Positions 56,876-64,000 of a stretch of 64,000 bases of DNA are shown here, piece by piece. Source of the DNA: WGAL01 sp964570865 (GTDB lineage: Bacteria; Bacteroidota; Ignavibacteria; Ignavibacteriales; Melioribacteraceae). The position numbers were made by a program, and so were the translations under genes. Position 1 is the stretch's first letter. The number at the start of each line of letters is the position of its first letter. The notes under the pieces were generated by a model. The model worked only from the letters and a program-made list of their open reading frames with translations, made no database searches and was not told the DNA's origin. Where the stretch lies: positions 1-64,000 of the forward strand of contig CAZMZM010000003.1 of the NCBI GenBank assembly GCA_964570865.1, in the 5' to 3' direction.

Positions 56876-56911
56876 CTCTCTTAATCTCAATAAAATATAG
56901 GTGATTAAAAA

Positions 56912-57133
56912 ATGGAAACATTTCAACCGTTAAGAGATGTTTGGCTTTCGTTTTTCTATCTATATGGTGTCGGAGGAATTATCTTTTTCATTGGAATAAG
57001 AATAATTAGAAAAACCGGCGCGTTAAACCTTAAGCTCAAACGTCATCGTTTTTGGTACAGAGTAATGATATTCGGATATTTTTACTTTGTAGCTATTCAC
57101 GCATTTTTCATAATTTTAGGATTGAATACATAA
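56912..57133 (+). CDS. Small two-helix membrane protein, symporter partner candidate
   Basis: I do not recognise the family of this 73-residue protein. It has two clear hydrophobic helices (VWLSFFYLYGVGGIIFFIGI and MIFGYFYFVAIHAFFIILGL) joined by a basic loop (RKTGALNLKLKRHRFWYR), consistent with an N-out hairpin by the positive-inside rule. It ends one base before the symporter start, so the two are surely cotranscribed. Small membrane proteins next to SSS symporters are known in other systems (for example DUF3311 or DUF4212 partners), and this may be a comparable subunit. That role is inferred. Confidence 0.65.
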   Translation: METFQPLRDVWLSFFYLYGVGGIIFFIGIRIIRKTGALNLKLKRHRFWYRVMIFGYFYFVAIHAFFIILGLNT

Positions 57134-57134
57134 T

Positions 57135-59240
57135 ATGGAAACTTATCACAGTATTGGTACAAGTACCGACTGGATAATTATGGGAGTATATTTCATCGTA
57201 ATTATGCTGTTCGGTTCTTATTTTGGTAAATATAACAGAAGCACTAAAGATTTCTTTTTCGGAGGGAGAAGATTTTCTTGGTGGTTGATTGCCTTTTCGA
57301 TTGTTGCTACTGGTGTTGGAAGTCATAGTTTTGTAAAATATTCCGCAAAAGGATTTCAACACGGACTCGCTTCTAGCATGACGTATATAAACGACTGGTT
57401 TTTTATTCCGTTTTTCCTTTTCGGATGGTTGCCAATAATCGTTTATACTCAAATTCGGTCAATTCCGGAATACTTTGAAAAAAGATTTGGAACTCAGGCA
57501 AGGTTTCTTGCAACAGTATTGCTACTCTTTTACATGATCGGGTACATCGGAATCGGATTTTTAACTTTAGGTAAAGCTGCAATGCCTATGCTTCCTAAAT
57601 CGTTTATGTTATTCGGGCATGTTATTCCGATTACACTAATGTTGGTTGTAATAATTATTGCAGTTATCACAGGTATCTATATTACTTTTGGCGGGCAGAC
57701 CGCTGTAATTTTCACCGATCTACTTCAAGGTTTTGTTTTACTTTTTGCCGGTTTCCTTCTTTTCTTTTTAGGATTAGATTATATTGGCGGACTTGGAGTA
57801 TTTTGGCATAATCTTCCTGTGGAATTTAAAATGCCGTTAGCGAGATTTAATCAGCCCCCTGATTTTAACTTTGTCGGTATTTTCTGGCAGGACGCAATCG
57901 CAGGTTCGGTTGGGTTCATGTTTATGAACATGGGCCTTGTGATGCGATTTATGGCTACAAAGAGTGTTGACGAAGGAAGGAAAGCAGCTACTTTTAATAT
58001 TTTATTTATGCTTCCGCTTTCGGCTATTGTTGTAGGTAATGCAGGTTGGCTCGGAAAAGCCATTTCTGCAGTTCATCCGGGAATTATTAGTCCGCACACT
58101 TCTCCAGACCAAATTTTTGTAGTAGTGGCAAATGTGGTTTCTCATCCCGGAGTGTTTGGATTTATTATGGCGGCTCTTACAGCAGCTTTAATGTCAACTG
58201 TGGATACATTAATTAACGCTACTTCTGCAATTTATATAAATGATATTCATCGTCCGGTTATTGATTTTATTCACAAAAAGCATAAAGTTAAAGAAAACCG
58301 GAGGAAAACCGAGAAAAGAGAACTAAGCGCCGCGCGTATTTCATCGGTTGCGGTTACAATACTTGGAGTAATTGCCGTTCTGGCTTTCAAAAATTTCCCG
58401 ACAGTTTATGAAGCTCACGGATATTTTCATTCAACACTTACTCCGCCATTGGTTGTTGCAATTTTCCTTGGAGTGTTTTGGAAAAAAGTTACTCCTGCAG
58501 TGGTAATTACAAGTTTTGTTGTAGGAGTTGCGTTAATGTTGTTGGGGGCTAATTATCCCGGAGTGTTGATCAAACCGTTTGCTCAGGGAATTAAGATGCA
58601 AGCTCATCATCCTTATGTTTATATTCGCGCATTTTATAACCTCTTTGTTTGTTCGGCAGTTGCCGTTATTGTAGTTTACACTACCAAGTATCAGATAACT
58701 TGGGCAAACAGAATTAAAAAAATGCCAAACAGAAAAAACATTATTACCGGGCTTTATGTATTATCAACAATCCTTTTTATCCTTGTTGCATTCGATTTAA
58801 TTCACTTAGTATTATCATTAATTTCTTCAGTTATTATGATTATCGTAATTGCAATAATAACAACTTACTATGTGGATTACGACCCGATAAAACAAACCGA
58901 AGGTTTAATAATATGGTCGGTTCATAAAGCTAAGGAAAGTTTTAAAGGCGGAAAAATTAATGAAGCCGAAGGTGAAAAAGTTACGGTAAACTGGAAAATT
59001 AAAGAAGGCGATGACGACCTTGTTAACTTATCGCGTAATGATTTGGCTAAGATGAAAGCAAATCCGGGCGACTTGGTTTATCTTTGCGATAAAAGAAAAT
59101 GGCTCGGCGGGTTAAAGTCAATTCACTCGCGCATTGGCGAACCTCATGATGAAGATGGCGTTGTTTATATAACTGATGAACATACAAAACAAGGCGTTTT
59201 TATTAAAGGTAAACCTTTGGAAGCAGAATTGGAAATGTAA
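57135..59240 (+). CDS. Sodium:solute symporter family (SSS) protein with C-terminal extension
   Basis: This is a Na+-coupled transporter of the SSS family. The 701-residue protein has about 13 helices. Typical pieces are FGSYFGKYNRSTKDFFFGGRR, FSIVATGVGSHSFV, YFEKRFGTQARFLATVLLL, TGIYITFGGQTAVIFTDLLQ, MAALTAALMSTVDTLINATS and IFLGVFWKKVTPAVVITSF. The last ~95 residues are soluble and hold a small beta domain (LAKMKANPGDLVYLCDKRKW, GVVYITDEHTKQGVFIKGK). The substrate (sugar, amino acid or carboxylate) is unclear. It is cotranscribed with the small membrane protein upstream and ends at a terminator. Confidence 0.9.
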   Translation: METYHSIGTSTDWIIMGVYFIVIMLFGSYFGKYNRSTKDFFFGGRRFSWWLIAFSIVATGVGSHSFVKYSAKGFQHGLASSMTYINDWFFIPFFLFGWLPIIVYTQIRSIPEYFEKRFGTQARFLATVLLLFYMIGYIGIGFLTLGKAAMPMLPKSFMLFGHVIPITLMLVVIIIAVITGIYITFGGQTAVIFTDLLQGFVLLFAGFLLFFLGLDYIGGLGVFWHNLPVEFKMPLARFNQPPDFNFVGIFWQDAIAGSVGFMFMNMGLVMRFMATKSVDEGRKAATFNILFMLPLSAIVVGNAGWLGKAISAVHPGIISPHTSPDQIFVVVANVVSHPGVFGFIMAALTAALMSTVDTLINATSAIYINDIHRPVIDFIHKKHKVKENRRKTEKRELSAARISSVAVTILGVIAVLAFKNFPTVYEAHGYFHSTLTPPLVVAIFLGVFWKKVTPAVVITSFVVGVALMLLGANYPGVLIKPFAQGIKMQAHHPYVYIRAFYNLFVCSAVAVIVVYTTKYQITWANRIKKMPNRKNIITGLYVLSTILFILVAFDLIHLVLSLISSVIMIIVIAIITTYYVDYDPIKQTEGLIIWSVHKAKESFKGGKINEAEGEKVTVNWKIKEGDDDLVNLSRNDLAKMKANPGDLVYLCDKRKWLGGLKSIHSRIGEPHDEDGVVYITDEHTKQGVFIKGKPLEAELEM

Positions 59241-59257
59241 TTTTTCATTCAAATCAC

Positions 59258-59292
59258 AAAAAGGGAATCCGTTGTCGGGTTCCTTTTTTTTT
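59258..59292 (+). terminator. Rho-independent terminator after the symporter
   Basis: GGAATCCG at 59264-59271 pairs with CGGGTTCC at 59276-59283 (one wobble) around a TTGT loop, flanked by A-rich and a nine-base T-run. It separates the symporter from the kinase operon. Confidence 0.75.
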
Positions 59293-59332
59293 CAAATCGG
59301 ATAACGCTAATTTTCTGTCGTGTGTCATTTCA

Positions 59333-59363
59333 TTTGCTTAATAAATTCAATTGTTTATATTAA
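59333..59363 (+). promoter_or_regulatory. Candidate promoter of the kinase-UpxY operon
   Basis: TTTG at 59333-59336 and TATATTAA at 59356-59363 are 19 bases apart. The -7 box fits only the TAnnTT part, so it is a weak match. It lies 60 bases before the kinase start. Confidence 0.35.
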
Positions 59364-59423
59364 TAATTTAAAATAGAAATAAATCTGATTATCAAGCAAG
59401 TTTAAGGAAAAGTCATTAAAGAA

Positions 59424-60956
59424 ATGAAAGACGAAGCAGAAATTTATTCGAACAATAGAAACTTGTTGCAGAATATTGCAGAGGAAAATCAAATTATAGA
59501 AAAGTTTTTCGAAAAACGTTCAGATTATTTTAACGACTTTTTCTTGATGATTTCAAACAATACTAAAGAAGAGCCGGAAAAATTTTATGGTGCTGTTGCA
59601 AACGTAACCGGTTATACTCCTTCCGAATTAAACGCAATGCCGGGAGTGCTGTTATCCATTATTGAAGAAGATGATTTAGAAAATTATAAATGGACTTATT
59701 TTAATCTTTCCAGAAATGAAAAAGAAAACACAGGTTTTCATACATTCCGAATAAAAAACAAAATTGGTGAAACAGTTTGGCTTGAGGAAACAGTAAAGGT
59801 TCATCGTAACGGTGAGATGATTTGGTATGAGAGGATGATTCGTGATGTTTCCTATTACATGAGAAAGGTAGATGATTTACGCCGTAAGTATAAAAAGATT
59901 GAGTATTTAAATAGTGCAAAAGATAAATTTATCTCAATTGTGTCACACGATTTACGTGCCCCTTTTACAAGTTTGTTAGGGTTCTCGGAAATTTTAATTA
60001 ATGAACCCGACTTGTCCAAAGAAGAACATGAAGAGTATCTACGATATATTCACAAAGCGTCTGAAACGCAACTTGAGCTTGTCAATCACTTGCTTGATTG
60101 GTCACGATTACAACTCGGGAAGATTGTTATTGAAATGGCAAGATTAAATGTGAAAATGGCTGTTTCAAATGCAATTTCCGCTCTAACCGGTTTGGCGATC
60201 CGCAAGGATGTAGAAATTGTTACTGATATTGCTGACGATTTATATTTTCTGGCAGATGCAAAATTAATAGAGAGAGTTGTTTCGAATTTAGTTAATAACG
60301 CAATCAAATTTACTCATACCGGAAAACGGATTTTTGTTTCTGCAAATAGATTTGGAAATGGTAAAATTGAAGTTGTAATTCATGATGAGGGAATTGGTAT
60401 TGACGAAAAAGATCAGCAAAAATTATTTAAGCTCGAAGAAAAATTTACAACTAACGGAACCAATGGTGAAAATGGAAGCGGTTTAGGTTTGATGTTGGTT
60501 AAAGAAATTATTGAAAAGCACAACGGAAAAATTTGGTTCTATTCTGAAAAAGGAAATGGAACTGAATTCCATTTTACGCTTCCCGAAGCGAAACATATTC
60601 TACTTTTGGTTGATGACGACGATAAAACTCGCTCGTTATACAGAAGTATTCTTGCTAAGGAATACCCTGATTCGGAAATTCTTGAAGCCGAAAACGGATT
60701 CGATGCTTTAAATTTGGTAAATGAAAAAATACCCTCGTTAATAATTACAGATAACGACATGCCTTTGATGAACGGCGCTCAGATGATTGAAGTGTTGCAG
60801 AGTAATCCTCAACTGAGGAATATTCCGGTAATTGTAATTTCGGGTGATTACGATGAACAAACAAAAAAGACTTATAATAAATTAGGCATTAATTCTATTT
60901 TGCCTAAACCTATTGAGAAAGAAATATTGGTTGAAGAAATTAACAGGTATAATTAG
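59424..60956 (+). CDS. Hybrid histidine kinase (PAS-HisKA-HATPase-REC)
   Basis: The 510-residue protein has no membrane helix. A PAS domain (~35-145: FYGAVANVTGYTPSELNAMP, MIRDVSYYMRKVDDL) is followed by HisKA with His175 in SIVSHDLRAPFTSLLGFSEI and a HATPase with N box SNLVNNAIKFT, G1 DEGIGI and G2 GSGLGLMLV. A C-terminal receiver follows with LLVDDDDKTRS, the phospho-acceptor Asp443 in ITDNDMPLMNG, and the switch Lys in ILPKPI. It senses an unknown cytoplasmic cue. There is no DNA-binding domain. It is the first gene of a tight run; the UpxY-like gene starts 5 bases after its stop. Confidence 0.93.
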   Translation: MKDEAEIYSNNRNLLQNIAEENQIIEKFFEKRSDYFNDFFLMISNNTKEEPEKFYGAVANVTGYTPSELNAMPGVLLSIIEEDDLENYKWTYFNLSRNEKENTGFHTFRIKNKIGETVWLEETVKVHRNGEMIWYERMIRDVSYYMRKVDDLRRKYKKIEYLNSAKDKFISIVSHDLRAPFTSLLGFSEILINEPDLSKEEHEEYLRYIHKASETQLELVNHLLDWSRLQLGKIVIEMARLNVKMAVSNAISALTGLAIRKDVEIVTDIADDLYFLADAKLIERVVSNLVNNAIKFTHTGKRIFVSANRFGNGKIEVVIHDEGIGIDEKDQQKLFKLEEKFTTNGTNGENGSGLGLMLVKEIIEKHNGKIWFYSEKGNGTEFHFTLPEAKHILLLVDDDDKTRSLYRSILAKEYPDSEILEAENGFDALNLVNEKIPSLIITDNDMPLMNGAQMIEVLQSNPQLRNIPVIVISGDYDEQTKKTYNKLGINSILPKPIEKEILVEEINRYN

Positions 60957-60961
60957 GTAAA

Positions 60962-61480
60962 ATGAGAGAAAACATACACACTAAATATTGGATTGCATTC
61001 TACACTCGTCCGCGCCACGAATTTACGGCGCGCAGCGAAATTTTGCATATGGGAATTGACGTTTATTTGCCTGTAATAACATTAGTGAAAAAATGGAGTG
61101 ACAGAAAAAAGAAAGTAACCGAACCTCTTTTTAAGAGTTACATCTTTGCCTATTGTGATGAAACGGAAAGATACCGCATACTTCAGAGTAAATCTATTGT
61201 AACAACTGTTTTTCATAACGGAAAACCGGCTCACGTTCCCGATTGGCAGATTGATGGAATAAAAAGAATGCTGGATGGGAATAGGGAAGTAAAAATAGTT
61301 GACGGAATCAAAAAAGGGGCAAGAGTTAAAATCAATAATGGTCCGTTTGAAGGAATTGAAGGAATTATTTTTACCGGAATAAATAGTGAAAAGTATGTTG
61401 CCGTTTCAATAGATTTTTTGAATAGAAGCGTAATTGCAAAATTGCCGGTTAAAGATATTGAATTGTTAAAGGCAATGTAA
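60962..61480 (+). CDS. UpxY/RfaH-type transcription antiterminator (NusG paralogue)
   Basis: The 172-residue protein has a NusG N-terminal domain (YWIAFYTRPRHEFTARSEIL, DVYLPVITLVKKWSDRKKKV, EPLFKSYIFAYCD) and a KOW domain (IKKGARVKINNGPFEGIEGI). The RPRHE and PLFxSYIF patterns are those of UpxY proteins, which in Bacteroides switch on their own capsule operons. NusG itself is normally next to secE and rpl genes, so this is a paralogue. Here it sits in a signalling operon after a hybrid kinase and one base before the yhaM-like gene, rather than at the head of a sugar operon. Confidence 0.9.
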   Translation: MRENIHTKYWIAFYTRPRHEFTARSEILHMGIDVYLPVITLVKKWSDRKKKVTEPLFKSYIFAYCDETERYRILQSKSIVTTVFHNGKPAHVPDWQIDGIKRMLDGNREVKIVDGIKKGARVKINNGPFEGIEGIIFTGINSEKYVAVSIDFLNRSVIAKLPVKDIELLKAM

Positions 61481-61481
61481 T

Positions 61482-62435
61482 ATGTGTAAAATTAATGAGT
61501 TAATACCGGGTCAAATAATTACTTCTTTTTTTCTGTTAAAAGGTTTGCAGGAAAAACAAACAAAAACCGGGAAAGCCTATCTTGATTTGAACTTTGCCGA
61601 TAACACCGGAAATATAAACGCTAAGCTATGGGACTACAATAAATCTGTTCACAAATTTAATACCGGTGATATTCTTAAAGTACAAGCAAAAGTTTCCGAG
61701 TATCAGGGGCAAAAACAATTATCTATTGAAAAAATCAGAAAAGCCGAAGATACTGATAATGTTAGTGTTTCCGAGTTTTACCGCATATCGGAAAGAAACT
61801 TTGATGAGATGAAAACTGAATTGTTAGAGACTATTAATTCAATAAAGAACAAATATCTCAAAGAGTTGCCTCAAATAATTTTTTCCGGTAACAGGTTAGT
61901 AAAATTCATGAACGTTCCTGCCGGAAAAGCTTGGCATCATGCTTATATTCACGGTCTTCTGGAACATACGCTTGAAATAATTAAAATTTGCGAACTTACG
62001 GCTACATTCCATAAAGAGGTAAATCGTGATTTGTTGATTGCCGGTGCTCTGCTGCATGATTTCGGTAAAACCGAAGAACTTTCCGACACCGCCGATTTCG
62101 GCTACACTGATAAGGGGAAACTGCTTGGGCATATCGTTATTGCGGCAATGGAAGTAGAAAAAGCCGTAATGAAAATTCCTGATTTTCCCGAAGATTTAAA
62201 AAACCGGTTGGAACATTTAATTTTAAGTCATCAGGGCAAGTTGGAATTTGCTTCCCCTGTTGTTCCCAAAATGCTCGAATCAATTATTTTATACCACGCA
62301 GACGAACTTAGCGCTAAAGCTAATGCTTATAAGAATGCAATTTTGGAGCAGTCCGGCGGTAAATCCTCATGGACAACATACATTCGCCTTGCAGAAACAG
62401 ATCTTTATATTCCTAACAATAAAACAGAGGAGTAA
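61482..62435 (+). CDS. YhaM-like 3'-5' exoribonuclease (OB-fold plus HD domain)
   Basis: The 317-residue protein has an N-terminal OB-fold nucleic-acid-binding domain (~10-90: AYLDLNFADNTGNINAKLWD, GDILKVQAKVSEYQGQKQLS). A metal-dependent HD phosphohydrolase domain follows, with AWHHAYIHGLLEHTLEI, the HD pair in LLIAGALLHDFGKTEEL, GHIVIAAMEVEKA and LSHQGKLEFASPVVPKMLES. This matches YhaM/CBF1 exonucleases that trim RNA or single-stranded DNA 3' ends. It starts one base after the UpxY-like stop and is followed 2 bases later by the TPR gene. Confidence 0.88.
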   Translation: MCKINELIPGQIITSFFLLKGLQEKQTKTGKAYLDLNFADNTGNINAKLWDYNKSVHKFNTGDILKVQAKVSEYQGQKQLSIEKIRKAEDTDNVSVSEFYRISERNFDEMKTELLETINSIKNKYLKELPQIIFSGNRLVKFMNVPAGKAWHHAYIHGLLEHTLEIIKICELTATFHKEVNRDLLIAGALLHDFGKTEELSDTADFGYTDKGKLLGHIVIAAMEVEKAVMKIPDFPEDLKNRLEHLILSHQGKLEFASPVVPKMLESIILYHADELSAKANAYKNAILEQSGGKSSWTTYIRLAETDLYIPNNKTEE

Positions 62436-62437
62436 AA

Positions 62438-63211
62438 ATGAAAAAGTTAAATTCATTATTACTATTTGCAATTACCATTATTTTCTTTTCAACTGCTAAT
62501 CAAGCACAAGATTTATCTTCCACTCTTGCCAAAGCGGATTCGTTAAGCGATGTTTTTAATTTTAAAGGAGCAATTTCTTTGCTTGAGAATGCGGCAAAAA
62601 CCAATCCTAATAATTGGCAGATACTTTGGAGATTAAGCAGAGATTATGTTTACGTCGGCAATGCAATAAAAGATGATGATAAAAGAGAAGCGACTTATGA
62701 AAAGTCTTTCGCTATTGCCGATAAAGCCGTTAAAGCAGGTCCTAATCAAGCAGTTACTTATTTACGTAGGGCAATTGCCAACGGTAAGATTGCTCTTTCA
62801 AAAGGAGTTTTTTCAGTAGGCGGAATTGTGAATGCAGCACGCGCCGATTTAGAAAAAGCAATAAAACTTGGAAACAGCGGAAACTATGTACAGGCTGTTG
62901 CACATTACGTACTCGGTAGAACCCACGCTAAAGTGAGTGAAAAATGGAAACCTGCACGCTCTATTCTCGGATTAGGTTGGGCTGACTTGGGTATAGCGCT
63001 TAAGGAATATCAGAAGGCTATTGATTTATATCCTAATTTTGTGATGTTTTATGTTGATTACGCAAAAGCCGAAATGAGAAATGATAATTACAAACACGCA
63101 AAAATCCTATTGGAAAAAGCGCTGGTTACTCCCAATAAAGATGTTGATGATCCCAAATTGAAAGAAGAAGCTAAAAAATTATTAAAAGAAGTAAATGACG
63201 AATTAAGCTAA
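62438..63211 (+). CDS. Exported TPR-like repeat protein
   Basis: The 257-residue protein starts with a signal peptide (MKKLNSLLLFAITIIFFSTANQAQ). It then has tetratricopeptide-like helical repeats: FKGAISLLENAAKTNPNNWQ, AVTYLRRAIANGKIALSKGV, AVAHYVLGRTHAKVSEKWKP and DYAKAEMRNDNYKHAKILLE. The conserved region after repeat two (GRTHAKVS, RSILGLGWADLGIA) resembles regulators of microtubule dynamics-type TPR proteins widespread in Bacteroidota. Its role is unknown. A GGAG ribosome-binding site lies in the 3' end of yhaM. The sirtuin starts right after its stop. Confidence 0.82.
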   Translation: MKKLNSLLLFAITIIFFSTANQAQDLSSTLAKADSLSDVFNFKGAISLLENAAKTNPNNWQILWRLSRDYVYVGNAIKDDDKREATYEKSFAIADKAVKAGPNQAVTYLRRAIANGKIALSKGVFSVGGIVNAARADLEKAIKLGNSGNYVQAVAHYVLGRTHAKVSEKWKPARSILGLGWADLGIALKEYQKAIDLYPNFVMFYVDYAKAEMRNDNYKHAKILLEKALVTPNKDVDDPKLKEEAKKLLKEVNDELS

Positions 63212-63964
63212 ATGGATTTCCCCTCAGGCTTGGCGGAAAAGATTTGTGAATCCAAGCGGTTGATGTTTTTTACCGGAGCCGGAGTTTCAGCTGAAAGCGG
63301 CATCGAAACATTCAGAGGCAAAGGGGGAATGTGGCATAAATACAGCGCTTCCGATTTAGCTACACCTGAGGCTTTTGAACGAAACCCGAACTTGGTTTGG
63401 GAGTGGTATCAGTATCGTCGGAGTAAAGTTCGAGCCGCCGAACCGAACATCGGTCATTACGCAATTGCGGAATTCGAAAAATTATTCGAGTCGGTTTCGG
63501 TTGTTACTCAGAATATTGATAATCTGCATAACCGTGCCGGAAGCAGTAATGTGATTGAACTTCATGGTAATATCGAAAAAAACTATTGTTCAAATTGCGG
63601 AAAAAGATTTGATTTTATTACTTTTGAAGAAACAAAGAAAGTTCCTACTTGTGATGATTGTGCCGGAAATATCAGACCGGATGTGGTTTGGTTCGGAGAG
63701 ATGCTTCCGGAAGAGGCTTTTAGTTCTGCAAATTACAAAGCAACTTCATGTGATATTTGTTTTGTCGTCGGTACATCTGCAATTGTTTATCCCGCTGCAT
63801 TAATTCCGGAAACAGCCAAAAGAGCCGGAGCAATGTTAGTTGAAATAAATATTGAAGAGACAAATTTAAGCCGCATTGCCGATTATTCCTTGATTGGAAA
63901 ATCAGGTATTATTTTATCGAATTTATTAACTGAAATAAAAAATATAAAAAGAACAGGTTTATGA
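63212..63964 (+). CDS. cobB: NAD-dependent protein deacylase (sirtuin, CobB)
   Basis: This enzyme removes acyl groups from protein lysines using NAD+. The 250-residue protein has the NAD motifs FFTGAGVSAESGIETFRG and QNIDNLHNRAGS, the catalytic His118 in ELHGN, and a zinc site with Cys126, Cys129, Cys147 and Cys150, followed by RPDVVWFGEMLP. Tyr66 and Arg69 in WEWYQYRR are the pair that lets class III sirtuins recognise succinyl-lysine, so desuccinylation is likely. Its ATG directly follows the TAA stop of the TPR gene. Confidence 0.95.
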   Translation: MDFPSGLAEKICESKRLMFFTGAGVSAESGIETFRGKGGMWHKYSASDLATPEAFERNPNLVWEWYQYRRSKVRAAEPNIGHYAIAEFEKLFESVSVVTQNIDNLHNRAGSSNVIELHGNIEKNYCSNCGKRFDFITFEETKKVPTCDDCAGNIRPDVVWFGEMLPEEAFSSANYKATSCDICFVVGTSAIVYPAALIPETAKRAGAMLVEINIEETNLSRIADYSLIGKSGIILSNLLTEIKNIKRTGL

Positions 63965-63992
63965 ATAATTTAAACTTGTTCAAGGAGAAAAA

Positions 63993-64000
63993 ATGGAAGT
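63993..64000 (+). CDS. Start of the next gene (cut by window edge)
   Basis: An AAGGAG ribosome-binding site at 63983-63988 is followed by ATG at 63993, so a coding region probably begins here and leaves the window. An alternative ATG at 63961 overlaps the cobB stop as ATGA. Too little sequence is present to say what it encodes. Confidence 0.4.

Noticed and set aside
57108..57452. 114-codon open frame on the minus strand
   Set aside because: It is antisense to the symporter N-terminus.
1..64000. Mobile elements, CRISPR arrays, rRNA operons, riboswitches
   Set aside because: No transposase or integrase motif, no direct-repeat arrays, no rRNA stretches and no riboswitch core was seen by eye; a covariance-model search would be needed to exclude small RNAs.

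Overview
The window looks like a chromosomal segment from a low-GC member of the Bacteroidota/Chlorobiota lineage, most probably an Ignavibacteria-like (Melioribacter/Ignavibacterium-type) bacterium. Three things point there: two secreted proteins end in the 'NYPNPFNPTT' C-terminal sorting domain of the type IX secretion system; a UpxY-type NusG paralogue is present; and several genes are preceded by the Bacteroidota promoter pattern (TTTG, 19-20 bases, TAnnTTTG-like). No phage, transposase, IS element, rRNA or CRISPR array was seen. Gene density is high and most genes are core housekeeping.

Layout. 1-7 kb: truncated prmA (minus), a class I methyltransferase, priA, a YgjV-like membrane protein fused to an acetyltransferase-like domain, and a PpiD/SurA-like folding factor. 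7-12 kb: mfd followed by a soluble PAS histidine kinase. 12-19 kb: two tRNA-Arg genes (CCU, CCG), an unrecognised helical protein, eno, a small secreted protein, yidD, an NrfJ-like lipoprotein, an EamA transporter and aat. 19-28 kb: a FapA-family protein, then two convergent type IX cargo proteins: a 1055-aa adhesin-like protein with a thioester domain, and a subtilisin-like protease. 28-38.6 kb, plus strand: pepP, gpmA, the xanthine dehydrogenase set xdhA-xdhB-xdhC, a pyrimidine-nucleoside phosphorylase, and a lipid-transport ABC system (mlaE, mlaF, mlaD). 38.6-42.6 kb: a CLC chloride protein with CBS and TrkA-C domains, and proS. 42.7-56.7 kb, almost entirely minus strand: an exopolysaccharide set (WcaJ-like initiating transferase, Dpm1-like transferase, a GT2 fusion, a flippase) with accA and a thioesterase inside it, then a secreted GH13 amylase, a Trm112-like protein, glcD, a TPR protein and clpX. 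56.9-64 kb, plus strand: a two-helix small protein with a sodium/solute symporter, then a tight run of hybrid kinase, UpxY-type antiterminator, YhaM-like nuclease, TPR protein and sirtuin.

How they work together. The xdh genes and the nucleoside phosphorylase fit purine and pyrimidine salvage or catabolism. The mla genes, the EPS genes and the type IX cargo all serve the cell envelope. The hybrid kinase and the NusG paralogue lie about 2.5 kb beyond the EPS genes, separated by the symporter pair and on the opposite strand, so control of surface polysaccharide by this pair is a reasonable but untested idea. The points most worth a second look are the thioester adhesin with its nested domain architecture, a GT2 fused to a phosphoglycosyl transferase remnant that has lost its catalytic segment, the YgjV-acetyltransferase fusion, a CLC protein with valine at the internal proton-glutamate position, and the kinase/UpxY/YhaM operon.
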